Part shown: positions 20,137-31,900 of the stretch, in pieces | Position numbering within the stretch: position 1 is the stretch's first letter | Layout: each line of letters begins with the position of its first letter | NCBI RefSeq assembly: GCF_002575655.3 | Contig: NC_053035.3 | Span: 86,329,322 to 86,393,321 of the forward strand | Length of the DNA: 64,000 nt | Direction: 5' to 3' | From: Aegilops tauschii subsp. strangulata | Lineage: Eukaryota > Streptophyta > Magnoliopsida > Poales > Poaceae | Position numbers and translations under genes: made by a program | The notes under the pieces: model-generated | Told to the model about the DNA's origin: nothing | What the model saw: only the letters and a program-made list of their open reading frames with translations | Databases searched by the model: none

Positions 20137-23100
20137 GAAGAAGCGCTCATCCAGTTCCTCCGTGAGAACTGGGACATCTTTGCATGGAAACCTTCTGACA
20201 TGCTGGGTGTTCCCAGGGGGCTGGCTGAGCACCGTTTGCGAGTCGACCCAAAAGTGAAACCAGTCAAAGAACATCTTCGACGGTCCGCCGTACAGAAGAG
20301 AAAAGCGATCGGTGAAGAAGTAGCTCGGCTCCTAGCAGCTGAGTTTATCCGAGAGATTTACCACTCCGAGTGGCCAACCAATGTTGTCATGGTCCCCAAG
20401 AAGGACGACTCACTTCGCATGTGCATTGACTTCAAGCATATCAATCGGGCCTGCCCGAAAGATCACTTTCGTCTACCCCGCATCGATCAAATAGTCGACT
20501 CGACTGCAGGGTGTGAGCGCTTGTCCTTTTTGGACGCTTATTCCGGATATCATCAGATCCGACTGTATGGACCCGATGAGATAAAAACATCTTTCATCAC
20601 TCCATTTGGGTGCTTCCGTTATGTCACCATGCCATTCGGCCTGAAGAATGCTGGAGCCACATTCATGAGGATGATTCAGAAGTGTTTACTCACTCAAATC
20701 AGTCGGAATGTGGAAGCATACATGGATGACATTGTGGTTAAGTCACGTAAAGGTTCCGACCTGCTGGCTGAACTTGCTGAAACTTTTTCCAACCTCAGAA
20801 GGTATGATATCAAGCTTAGTCCATCAAAGTGCACATTCGGAGTTCCGGGCGGAAAATTACTCGGTTTTCTCGTTTCCGTACGAGGGATCGATGCTAACCC
20901 AGAGAAAGTTGGTGCCATTCTCCGAATGAAACGCCCTGTGCGTGTGCACGATGTTCAGAAGCTTACAGGTTGTTTGGCCACCTTAAGTCGATTCATTTCT
21001 CGCCTCGGTGAAAAGGCATTGCCTCTTTACCGACTGATGAAGAAGTCTGATAAGTTTGAGTGGACTCCTGAAGCTGATGCAGCATTTTCAGAGCTCAAAG
21101 CCCTGCTTTCCACCCAGCTGGTGCTTGCTGCCCCAATCAGCAAAGAGCCTTTACTGCTTTACATTGCAGCCACTGGACAAGTTGTCAGTACAGTACTTAC
21201 GGTCGAGCGGGAAGAAGGAAAAGACTATAAAGTTCAGCGCCCAGTATATTATGTTTCTGAAGTTTTGACTCCATCAAAGCAAAGATATCCACATTATCAG
21301 AAGCTTGTTTATGGGATTTATATGACCACGAAGAAGGTTGCACATTATTTCTCTGACCACTCCATTACAGTCGTCAGCGATGCTCCATTATCAGAGATTC
21401 TGAACAACAGAGATGCAACTGGTCGAGTGGCAAAGTGGGCGATTGAACTTCTTCCCTTGGATATTAAGTTTGAGGCAAACAAAGCTATCAAGTCCCAAGA
21501 AATAGCAGATTTCCTCGCCGAGTGGATCGAACAGCAACTGCCGACTCACTCGGAGCACTGGACCATGTTCTTTGATGGTTCCAAGATGCTGAATGGTTCC
21601 GGTGCTGGGGTGGTACTGGTATCTCCCCGAGGAGACAAGCTCAGATATGTTCTTCAGATTCACTTTGATTCCTCCAATAACGAAGCAGAATATGAAGCAC
21701 TCTTATATGGGTTACGTATGGCCATCTCACTTGGCGTCCGTCGCCTCATGGTCTACGGGGACTCAGATTTGGTAGTCAATCAAGGGATGAAGGAGTGGGA
21801 CGTCAGAAGCCCAGCTATGACTGGTTACTGCAATGCGGTGAGGAAGTTGGAAAAGAAATTTGAGGGGTTAGAGCTCCATCATATACCCCGACTGAAAAAT
21901 CAAGCACCCGATGATTCAGCAAAGATAGGTTCCAAGAGGGGAGCCATTCCCAGCAACGTGTTTTTGGAACACATTCATACACCTTCAGTTCAAGAAGATC
22001 CTTTCACTGAAGAGCCCCCGCAGCCTAAGAGCGCCACAGATCCGACTGAAGTCGAAGTCCCAGCCGTGGTCGACCTGATCATGGAGGTTTTGGTCATCAC
22101 TCCCGACTGGACAGTGCCATACATTGCGTATATCCTTAGGAAAGAACTCCCAGAGGATGAAGAAGAGGCTTGACAGATCGTCCGTCGATCCAAAGCCTTT
22201 ACTGTGATAAAAGGACAACTGTTTAGGGAAAGTGTAACCGGAGTCAGCCAAAAATGCATCACACCAGAAGAAGGTCGAGTGATCCTCAACGACATCCACT
22301 CGGGGACCTGTGGTCACCATGCGTCCTCTCGGACCATTGTGGCCAAAGCATACCGAGTCGGATTTTATTGGCCACGAGAAAATTAAATGGCGAAAGATAT
22401 AGTCGACAAATGTGAAGGCTGCCAGTTTTACTCCAATATGTCCCACAAGCCTGCATCAGCCCTGAAGACTATTCCACTTGTCTGGCCCTTTGCTGTTTGG
22501 GGATTGGATATGGTGGGACCCCTGAGGACTGGTAGGAGCGGCTTCACTCATGTGCTTGTAGCAGTCGACAAGTTTACCAAGTGGATTGAAGCCAAGCCTA
22601 TCAAGAATCTTGAAGCCAGTACTGCCGTCAGCTTCATTAGAGAATTGACATTCAGATATGGAGTTCCGCACAACATCATCACTAACAATGGGTCGAACTT
22701 CGTTTCTGATGAGTTCAGAGCCTTCTGTGCTTCCCAAGGCACACGAGTCGACTATGCTTCAGTCGCCCACCCCCAGTCGAATGGACAAGCAGAAAGAGCA
22801 AATGGCTTGATCCTCAAAGGACTGAAACCCCGACTGATGCGTGATCTCAAGCACGCAGCAGGCGCCTGGGTCGATGAACTTCCATCAGTTCTTTGGGGAT
22901 TGAGGACAACTCCCAATCGGTCACCTGGCCGAACTCCATTCTTCTTGGTTTATGGAGCTGAAGCTGTTCTACCGAGTGACTTGCTTCACAATGCACCCCG
23001 AGTCGAGCTCTTCTCTGAAGATGAAGCAGAACAGGCCCGGCAGAACGCAGTCGATCTCCTAGAGGAAGAAAGAGAGATGGCCTTAATCCGGTCGACCATT

Positions 23101-23364
23101 TATCAGCAAGACTTGCGTTGATTCCACGCCAGAAACATGAGGGGCCGGACCTTTCAAGAGGGAGACTTGGTTCTTCGAGTGGATCAGCAGAAACCACACA
23201 AGCTTGCCCCTGCTTGGGAAGGTCCCTTCATTGTCACCGGAGTTCTCCACAATGGAGCATACCATGTTTACAATGTGAAGCATCAGAAAGACGAGCCACG
23301 GGCTTGGAACGCGGAGCTGCTCCGCCCCTTTTATACCTATGTACTCATTCGGATGAGATGTAAT
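20137..23364 (+). pseudogene. Tat element pol: RT, decayed RNase H, second RNase H, integrase
   Basis: The frame is the same as in gag-protease. RT (about 20260-20920) keeps the catalytic loops LSFLDAYSGYHQI and AYMDDIVVKSR. The first RNase H (about 21060-21430) has LLLYIAATGQVVSTVL where the catalytic Asp should be, so it is inactive, as usual in Tat elements. The second RNase H (about 21560-21930) has MFFDGSKMLNGSGAG, NNEAEYEALLYGL and VYGDSDLVVNQ with its acidic residues. Integrase (about 22290-23364) has the HHCC zinc part (HSGTCGHH...CEGCQ), WGLDMVGPL, and GQAERANGL with its Glu. The second catalytic Asp is Asn (ITNNGSNF, codon 22684-22686), which alone would abolish strand transfer. Stops: TGA 22171, TAA 22384, TGA 23119. 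Confidence 0.9.
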
Positions 23365-23487
23365 AAGAAATACCTTTGTAGTTTGTTTATCAAAGACAAG
23401 AGCTTTACAGTCTTCCTAAATGCTTGTTGTTGCTTTGGTTTGCGTCTGAAATCCCCCAGTGGGTGACTTTGCCGCGAACCCGTTTCG

Positions 23488-24509
23488 CCTAAGTTTAAAA
23501 AATCTTACCGAGTGGTGAGCAACCCTCCCACTCGGAGGCTTAGCTGCAGTCCAGTACTCGCCTAAGTTTGAAAAATCCCACCGAGTGATGAGCAAGCCTC
23601 TCACTCGGGGGCTTAGCTGCAGTCCCGTACTCGCCTAAGTTTGAAAAATCCTACCGAGTGATGAGCAAGCCTCTCACTCGGGGGCTTAGCTGCAGTCCAG
23701 TACTCGCCTAAGTTTGAAAAATCCCACCGAGTGATGAGCAAGCCTCTCACTCGGGGGCTTAGCTGCAGTCCAGTACTCGCCTAAGTTTGAAAAATCCTAC
23801 CGAGTGGTGAGCAACCCTCCCACTCGGGGGCTTAGCTACAGTCCAGTACTCACCTAAGTTTGAAAAATCCTACCGAGTGGTGAGCAACCCTCACACTTGG
23901 GGGCTTAGCTGCAGTCCAGTACTCGCCTAAGTTTGAAAAATCCTACTGAGTGGTGAGCAACCCTCCCACTCGGGGGCTTAGCTGCAGTCCAGTACTCGCC
24001 TAAGTTTGAAAAATCCTACCGAGTGGTGAGCAACCCTCCCAGTCGGGGGCTTAGCTGCAGTCCAGTACTCGCCTAAGTTTGAAAAATCCTACCGAGTGGT
24101 GAGCAACCCTCCCACTCGGGGGCTTAGCTGCAGTCCAGTACTCCCCTAAGTTTGAAAAATCCTACCGAGTGGAGAGCAACCCTCCCACTCGAGGGCTTAG
24201 CTGCAGTCCAGTACTCGCCTAAGTTTGAAAAATCCTACCGAGTGGAGAGCAACCCTCCCACTCGGGGGCTTAGCTGCAGTCCAGTACTCGCCTAAGTTTG
24301 TAAAATCCTACCGAGTGGTGAGCAACCCTCCCACTCGGGGGCTTAGCTGCAGTCCAGTACTCGCCTAAGTTTGTAAAATCCTACCGAGTGGTGAGCAACC
24401 CTCTCACTTGGGGGCTTAGCTGCAGTCCAGTACTCGCCTAAGTTTCTAAAATCCTACCGAGTGGTGAGGAACCCTCCCACTCAGGGGCTTAGCTGCAGTC
24501 TAGTACTCA
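23488..24509 (+). repeat. 73-bp tandem array, 14 units
   Basis: Units start with CCTAAGTTTGAAAAATCC at 23488, 23561, 23634, 23707, 23780 and so on every 73 bp to 24509. Each unit holds CCGAGTGGTGAGCAACCC and CCCACTCGGGGGCTTAGC, so CCGAGTG and CACTCGG can pair inside a unit. It directly follows pol, in the untranslated part. Units differ by a few bases (GAGTGATGAGCAAGCC variants cluster at the left end), so the array grew by local duplication. Confidence 0.95.
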
Positions 24510-24833
24510 CCTAAGTTCGAAGTCCATCCCCATCCGCAAGGACGACGAGGTGCAGGTCGACTGCAACCTTCTCCTTAGGAGCTGCGCCACAAGTACAATG
24601 TGCGCTCCATCCCTATCCGCAAGGAAGACGAGGTACAGGTCGACTGTAACCTTCTCCTTCGGAGCTGCGCCACAAGTACAATGTGTGCTCCTACCCTATC
24701 CGCAAGGACGACAAGGTACAGGTCGACTAAACCTTCTCCTTCGGAGCTGCGCCACAAGTACAACGTGTGCTCCTGCCCTATCCGCAAGGACGACGAGGTA
24801 CAGGTCGACTGTAACCTTCTCCTTCGGAGCTGC
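24510..24833 (+). repeat. 83-bp tandem array, left part (4 units)
   Basis: Units with TATCCGCAAGGACGACGAGG, CAGGTCGACTG, CTTCTCCTTCGGAGCTGCG and CCACAAGTACAA repeat every 82-83 bp (TCCGCAAG at 24533, 24616, 24699, 24781). The fourth unit is cut after GGAGCTGC by the solo LTR and resumes at 28571. Arms CTCCTTCGGAG form a small hairpin in each unit. Frames across it exist only because 83-bp units rotate through phases. Confidence 0.9.
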
Positions 24834-27800
24834 TGTGACGCCCCCGATTTGACCGTACACTAATCATGCACGCAAATGTGTACGACCAAGATCAGGGACT
24901 CACGGGAAGATATCACAACACAACTCTAAAACATAAATAAGTCATACAAGCATGATAATACAAGCCAGGGGCCTCGAGGGCTCGAATACAAGTGCTCGAT
25001 CACAGACGAGTCAGCGGAAGCAACAATATCTGAGTACAGACATAAGTTAAACAAGTTTTGCCTTAAGAAGGCTAGCACAAAAGTAGCAACGATCAAAGAG
25101 GCAAGGCCTCCTGCCTGGGACCTCCTAACTACTCCTGGTCGTCGTCAGCGGCCTGCACGTAGTAGTAGGCACCTCCAGTGCCGTAGGTGTCGTCGTCGAC
25201 GGTGGCGTCTGGCTCCTGGACTCCAACATCTGGTTGCGACAACCAGATAGAAAGGAAAGGGGGAAAAAGAGGGAGAGAAGCAACCGTGAGTACTCATCCA
25301 AAGTACTCGCAAGCAAGGAGCTACACTACATATGCATGGTTATATGTGTAAAGGGGCATATCAGTGGTCTGAACTGCAGAATGCCAGAATAAAAGGGGGA
25401 TAGCTAGTCCTGTCGAAGACTACGCTTCTGGACATCTCCATCTTGCAGCATGTAGAAGAGAGTAGATTGAAGTCCTCCAAGTAGCATCGCATAGCATAAT
25501 CCTACCCGGCAATCCCCTCCTCGTCGCCCTGTTAGAGAGCGATCACCGGGTTGTATCTGGCACTTGGAAGGGTGTATTTTATTCAGTATCCAGTTCTAGT
25601 TGTCATAAGCTCAAGGTACAACTCCGGGTCATCCTTTTACCGAGGGACACGGCTATTCGAATAGATAAACTTCCCTGCAGGGGTGCACCACATAACCCAA
25701 CACGCTCGATCCCAATTGGCCGGACACACTTTTCTGGGTCATGCCCGGCCTCGGAAGATCAACGCGTCGCAGCCCCACCTAAGCACAACAGAGCGGTCAG
25801 CACGCCGGTCTAATCCTAAGCGCGCAGGGGTCTGGGCCCATCGCCCTATGCACACCTGCACGTTGCGAACGCGGCCGCGAGCAGACCTAGCAACCCACAC
25901 GATCACGGCGGTTACGTCAAAGCGGTCCAACACGGCGCGCGCCACTCAGTCGCTGACGTCACGAAGGCTTCGGCTGATACCACGACGCCGGGATACCCAT
26001 AACTACTCCCGCGTAGATGGCTAGTGCGTATAGACCAAATGGCCAGACTCAGATCAAATACCAAGATCTCGTTAAGCGTGTTAAGTATCCGCGAACGCCG
26101 ACCAGGGCCAGGCCCACCTCTTACCTAGGCGGTCTCAGCCTGCCCTGTCGCTCCGCCACAAAGATCCACTTGCGGGTACTCCTACGAGCCGACCCGACTT
26201 TAGTCATCACATGTGTCATGTATATAGTATATAAGTATATACCCGCGATCACCGCCCAGGTGATCACGGCCCGATAGTGTAGCACAGCAGACGGACAAGA
26301 ATGTAGGGCCACTGATGGAAATCTAGCATCCTATACTAAGCATGTAGGATTGCAGGTAAAGGTATCAACAGTAGTAGCAAGGATAGGCTATGCATCAGAA
26401 TAGGATATCGAAAAGCAGTAACATGCTACACTACTCTAATGCAAGCAGTATAGAGGAGAGTAGGCGATATCTGGTGATCAAGGGGGGGGGCTTGCCTGGT
26501 TGCTCTGGCAAGTAGGAGGGGTCATCGACTCCGTAGTCGAACTGGGCAGCAGCAGTGTCGGTTTCGTAGTCTACCGGAGAGAAGAGGGGGAAGAAACAGT
26601 AAATACAATGCAAACATAAGCATGACGATGCGTGACATGACAGTGAGCGGTGCTAGGGGTGTCCTAACGCGACAGTAGGTGGTACCGGTGAAGGGGGGGA
26701 ACATCCGGGAGGTATTCCCGATGTTTCACGTTTTCGGACAGACGGACCGGAGGGGGAAAGTTGCTAGTTCGATAGGTTAGGGAGGTGTGGTGGACGAACG
26801 GACTGCGTATTCGGATTCGTCTCGTCGTTCTGAGCAACTTTCATATAGAAAACATTTTCATCCGAGTTACGGTTTAAAAGATATGAATTTTCAAAGTTTA
26901 TTTGAATTTCTGGAATTATTTAATTAACAGAAAAAGGGATATGACGTCAGCATGACGTATGAGTGACGTGAGCGGTCAACAGTCCGGGTTGACTGGTCAA
27001 ACTGATAAGGGGGACCCACCTGTCATAGACAGTGGGTTAACAGAGGATTAAACTAATTAGTTTTTAGTTAATTAACTACTGGGCCCACCTGTCAGTGAGA
27101 GATTAATTAAACTAATTATTTTTAATATAAAACATTTTCTTTTTTTAATTTTTGCGGCGGGGCCCGCATGTCAGTGACTGGGCCTGCCCAGTCAGCAGTT
27201 GACTGGGTCAACCCAGTCAACTGGGAACCGTGGGGGCCACTGGCAGTGACCCAGGGGGTGGCCCCAGGTGTGCCACGTCGGCGGCCGGCGCCGGAGCAAC
27301 GCCGGCGACCAGACGCACGGCGGCGCGGCTCGGGAGGGGTACGGGTTTCACGTACAGGGGGTCTCCGGGGGCGTGGCTGGGCGCGTTCGACGCGGCCCGA
27401 CGTCGCGCGTCCAACGGCGGTGGTCGGAGGGGCTGGAACGGCCGGAGACGAGCGCTACGAACTCGCCGGCGGCGAGGTGCTACGGGTGCCCGACGGAAGC
27501 TACGCTAGAGCGCGCGAACGGCCGAACTAACTACCTAGGCGGGAGCGGCTCGGTGCGGTCGGGCTAGCGGGCCAACGCCCGTGACCATTTGGTCACCGGA
27601 GACACGCCGGCGGCGAGCTCCGCGGCGTGGCGTTCGGGCGCGCGCGGGGAAGCAGCTACAGAGCGCGAGCGAGCTAACGGAGAGGGGGAGGAGGTAGAGG
27701 AGCTCACCGCGCGGCGCAAGAAAGGCCCGTGGGTGGCTTAGTAGCAGCAGGTCGTCGCCGGGGAAGAAGGGGGTCGCCGGCGCCCGAAGATGAAGGCGAG

Positions 27801-28570
27801 CTCGGGGAGGCCGATGCAGTGGCTCCGAGCTTCGACGGAGAGGCGGAGGGGGTGTAGTCGAGGGCGGCGACGTCGTACGACACGGCGAGGTGGCGAGTGG
27901 GGCACGGTGGCCGCGTGAACGAGGGGAACGGCGGCGAGCGCGTCGGGCGTGGGGAAGAGGGGGGGTGGCGCGGATCCGGGGGAGGGAAGGGGGAGGCGCG
28001 GGGGCCGAGAGGGAGAGCGGGGGTGAGTGGGAGAGAGGCCCGAGGAGGCGGGGGAGCTGGCGACCTTATCCCCTCCGGCGTCGGTGCCGGCGAGGGGGTC
28101 GGGCGGCAGCGCGCCCCTGTTCCGACCGGGTCGGGGGAACAGGGAAGGGGCGAGGGAGGAGGTGGGCTGGGCCGGGGGCGCGGGGGTGCGGCCCAGTTTG
28201 GGCCGGGGGGGGGGGCAGTGGGGGGGGGAAAGCGGGCCCTTTTCCCCTTTTTTTTCTTTTTTCTCTGCCTGGGTTCTGTTTTCTGTTTTCTTTTTATTTG
28301 TTTATTTCCTTTTCTGTTTTATTTCATTTAAAGTATTTAGGCATTTTATAAAAAGGAGTTTTCTCCACCATAATTGCCAGTGTATTATTTAGCACCCACA
28401 GAACATTTTTGTTTGAGTTTTTGAAAACTTTTATTTTTCACTTTAATTATATTTGAAGTTTGAGCTAGGAGTTTGAAAGGAAGGTGATTCAAATGTGATC
28501 AAGCCCTGTTTAGCAACATGATTAGCTTATTCACAGGGGGTTACTGTAGCATGATTCTCAGGGTGTTACA
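24834..28570. mobile_element. Solo LTR, 3.7 kb, TSD GCTGC
   Basis: It starts TGTGACGCCC and ends GGGTGTTACA, which are imperfect inverted ends with TG...CA. GCTGC flanks both sides (24829-24833 and 28571-28575), and the interrupted 83-bp repeat continues across the site. No internal LTR pair, gag or pol is seen, so it is best read as a single long LTR left after recombination between two LTRs. The length recalls LARD-type LTRs such as Sukkula of barley (from memory). It has a very GC-rich block at about 27150-28230 with many CpG, then a pyrimidine tract at 28235-28330. Frames in the GC-rich block lack coding character and are not annotated. Orientation is not established. Confidence 0.8.
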
Positions 28571-28760
28571 GCTGCGCCACAAGTACAACGTGTGCTCCTG
28601 CCCTATCCGCAAGGACGATGAGGTACAGGTCGACTGTAACCTTCTCCTTCGGAGCTGCGCCACAAGTACAACGTGTGCTCCTGCCCTATCCGCAAAGACG
28701 ACGAGGTGCAGGTCGACTGCGACCTTCTCCTTCGGAGCTGCGCCTTAAGTACAATAGCTG
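28571..28760 (+). repeat. 83-bp tandem array, right part (2 to 3 units)
   Basis: The units resume after the solo LTR with TCCGCAA at 28606 and 28689 and fade out at about 28760 in CTGCGCCTTAAGTACAATAG. Together with the left part there were about six units before insertion. Confidence 0.9.
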
Positions 28761-28970
28761 CATCTCAAGTACAAAGATTATTCCAATTGAAGAGAAAAAT
28801 CCACTCGAAGGCAAACACAAGCATATTCAGAGATAAACCAAGTTCAGATAAATCCTAAAGTTCCGGATGACGGATCAAAAGTATTCGAGCATCAAGCCCG
28901 AAGAAGTTTAACGATTACACAATCACTCGGCATTCCGAGGCAAATAAAGGTGGAACATAATATTTTTCGG

Positions 28971-31900
28971 TCACGCGTCAGGAGAAGGACTGGCTGGGTC
29001 GCAGAAACTGTCAAGGTCTATGCTGTCTGCAATGCGAGTGGCAGCGTCAAGGAAAGTGTCCATGAAGGATTGGAAGGTGTGCCTCTTTGTGTTAGCAACC
29101 TTGAGCTCCGCCAGCTTGTCTTCTTTGACGTCTTTGCAGTGCACTCGGACCAAGGACAACGCGACATCAGCGCCACAGCGAGCAGATGACTTCTTCCACT
29201 CTTGCACTCGGTCAGGTATTTGATTCAGTCGAGCCATCAGAGACTCGAGGTCTTGAGACAGTTCCGCCTGAGGCCAGAGTTCAGCATCAACCAGAGCCAT
29301 CGCTGCTTTCAGGCGAGCAAGATAAGCAACCGCGCTGTCCATGCAAGATTCCAACCGCAGCACATTCATCGCAACATCATCCTTGACTGGACAATTTATG
29401 GGATCAAGACCCGTCTCGACCCACCTAGTTTCCGCTTCAAAGTCTTGGCAAAGCTCTACACAGTCGAGTAAATGATGAGTCGACGATATAATCAAGCTGG
29501 ACAGTCGACCGTAATAAGTCAGTCAATCATCAGTACCTTCGAGTTTTAGGACCAGCTTTGCAGCAAGCTGGCTCAGATAAGACTCCAATTCGCCCTTCTT
29601 GGCCTTGAGGCTCCCAAGCTCGTCAGTCAGCTTGTCCTTGTCTTTCTTCAGTCGCTCGACCTCCCGATTGGCGTCAGAGACAACAGTCTTCAGTTTGGAG
29701 TTCTCCTCTTCTAACTTGCCGACTGAAGCAAGCTTCTTGTCAGCAAGCGCCGTTTTCTCTCGCGCTTCCTTCTGTGCAGCAGTAAGATCCAGATCCTTCT
29801 TATCCAAAGCCTGCTTCATTTTCTCTAAAGAAATAACATTCTTCAGACGGGCTTGGAGTTGACGGTTTTCACTACATACATCTGCTCGAGTGGAGTCACT
29901 CGGTTCAAAAAATGGAAAGGAAAAGGGCCGGCAGTGAGAAAGACAGTTGACGATTGGTTACCTCCCATGGCAGCTACTTCATCACGAGCAGTCTTGAGAT
30001 TCTTCTGGGCCAATTCCAGATCAAGGTTGAGGCTGATTTGCTGCTTGTTCATTGCGGAAAGCCGAGCCCCAAGATCACAAGATTTCTGCAGTTTAAGCCA
30101 TATCAGTTGACCGAGATAAAAAGACATCACAGTGACAGCTACTCTAAGACTACCGCCGAATCAAACATTCAACGGCAGTCTCGGGGACTACACCCAGTGG
30201 GTGCACTTGGCGTGCCCCCACTGGTTTGAATAAACACTCAACATGGTCTGCCCAGTGCGAGAGTAAAAAAAAGCAGTTCTCAGACCATAGTCGACTGCCC
30301 GCAGTCAACCACGGTCTCGGGGACTACACCCAGTGGGTGCACTTAGCGTGCCCCCACTGGCTCTGGTGTCATTCGACCTGGCCAGTCCAGAGCGAGTGAA
30401 AAAATTTAGATTCTCAGACCACAGTCGACTGCCCGTAGTCAACTATGGTCTCGGGGACTACACCCAGTGGGTGCACTAAGAGTGCCCCAACTAGTTCAAA
30501 GATTCAATCCAAGACGACTCAAATTGACTCGTGCAACATCAAAACAGTCACACCCCAGTGGGTGATCGGACGAGAAATATGATCAATCGGAAATCAACTA
30601 ACTTGGACATTGGTCTGCAGAGTAGCTCCGGCGTTGAAGGCCACCTGACTGGCCTCATGCACCACTTTCATTTGCCCCATCACAAGGTTCAACTGAAGAA
30701 GAGCTTCCTTGGCGGCAGACGGTGGGTCGTCCGGGGTTTGATACGCAGTGAAAAGCGATGATGGCAGAGCAGTCGGAGCAACCGCTGGGTCTGATGTGTG
30801 GGGTTGTATTGGTACAGGAGAAGTCTAAGCAGCTGATCCTGGTGGGCAATCAGTCGACAGCGGGATAGCGAAAGTGACGTTGGTACGTGCCGGATCTGAC
30901 GATCGCTCGACTGCCGTCCCAGGCATCTCAATCGACTGAGGAACCTGGGCCTCAGGCGCTTTCCCGCTCAGTTCCTTGTCCCTCCTTCTCCTTCCCCTTA
31001 GTGGTACTTCTTCTTCATCGTCCGGGAGCACAACAACGTCCCGTGGCGCTGCAACAAACAGAGAAAGTCAAGGAGATAGCTGACAAACAATCCAGTCGTC
31101 CAAATAAACTCGAGTCGGGCAGACTTACTGGCTTTGGAGGTAGCTGCGTCGTCGGTTTCCTCGTTGTCTGGGGTCTTGTCGATATCCATATCAGTCGCAG
31201 CTGAGGCCGGGCTGTAAAGGTTCATCATCTACTCGGTCAGTACAAGAGAATCGGTCAGAACAAGAAAATACGGGGAGAACATTTACCCAGAAGCAACGGG
31301 AACGTCCATCTTGATTCTAGGCAAGGTCTTCCGAGCCTTCGAAGGATTGATCTTGGGCTGCTTGGTGACCTTCTCAGCCAATTCTGGAGTCAAGACCGAG
31401 CGCGCTTTTGAGATGGAGCGCTCGAGGCCACAGCCTTGCGCGCCTGCCCGCGGGATCATGGTGCTGCTTGGATCGACGTTCAGAACGAGGCGGTGAGTCG
31501 GCTACCTCCTCGTCATCCGACTCATCACTCTCATCTTCATCATCGTCGGCTGGTGACTCCCACGCGCCGCTCTCCTCCGCGCTGTCCTCGCCTTCATGGT
31601 ACTGCTCCAGAGCTTGTTCGCCATTGGGCATTGAGTACATTTCTGTATAAATCTATGAAACAAGGAGCCGAGTGGAAATCAGTCGGATCAACAAACAGTC
31701 AGAAAACACATCCAAATTCAATCAGTTGTAATGGCCAAACCTTGTCTGGCTGGTTGCTGTCGCTGAAAGGTTTGACTCTCCTGGCGCCCCTGGGGTTGTC
31801 CTTGTTCCCGGTGATGCCCCTCAGCCACTTGGCCACTGTTTTGGCCGTCACCTCCTCCGGATGAACCCGAGCGGTATCACCAGCCCTGGAGTACATCCAC

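Noticed and set aside
23488..24509. CRISPR-like array
   Set aside because: The whole 73-bp unit repeats without unique spacers, in a plant retroelement. It is an ordinary tandem repeat.
24550..24863. Frames of about 90-100 codons with repeated sequence
   Set aside because: They arise from the 83-bp array rotating through frames and end inside the solo LTR.
25683..26024. 113-codon frame in the solo LTR
   Set aside because: Overlapped by frames on the other strand, no family likeness, and inside a non-coding LTR.
27168..28392. Several long frames in the GC-rich block of the solo LTR
   Set aside because: They overlap in all frames, are made of Gly, Arg, Ala and Pro, and have no motif. Such frames are expected in GC-rich DNA because stop codons are rare.
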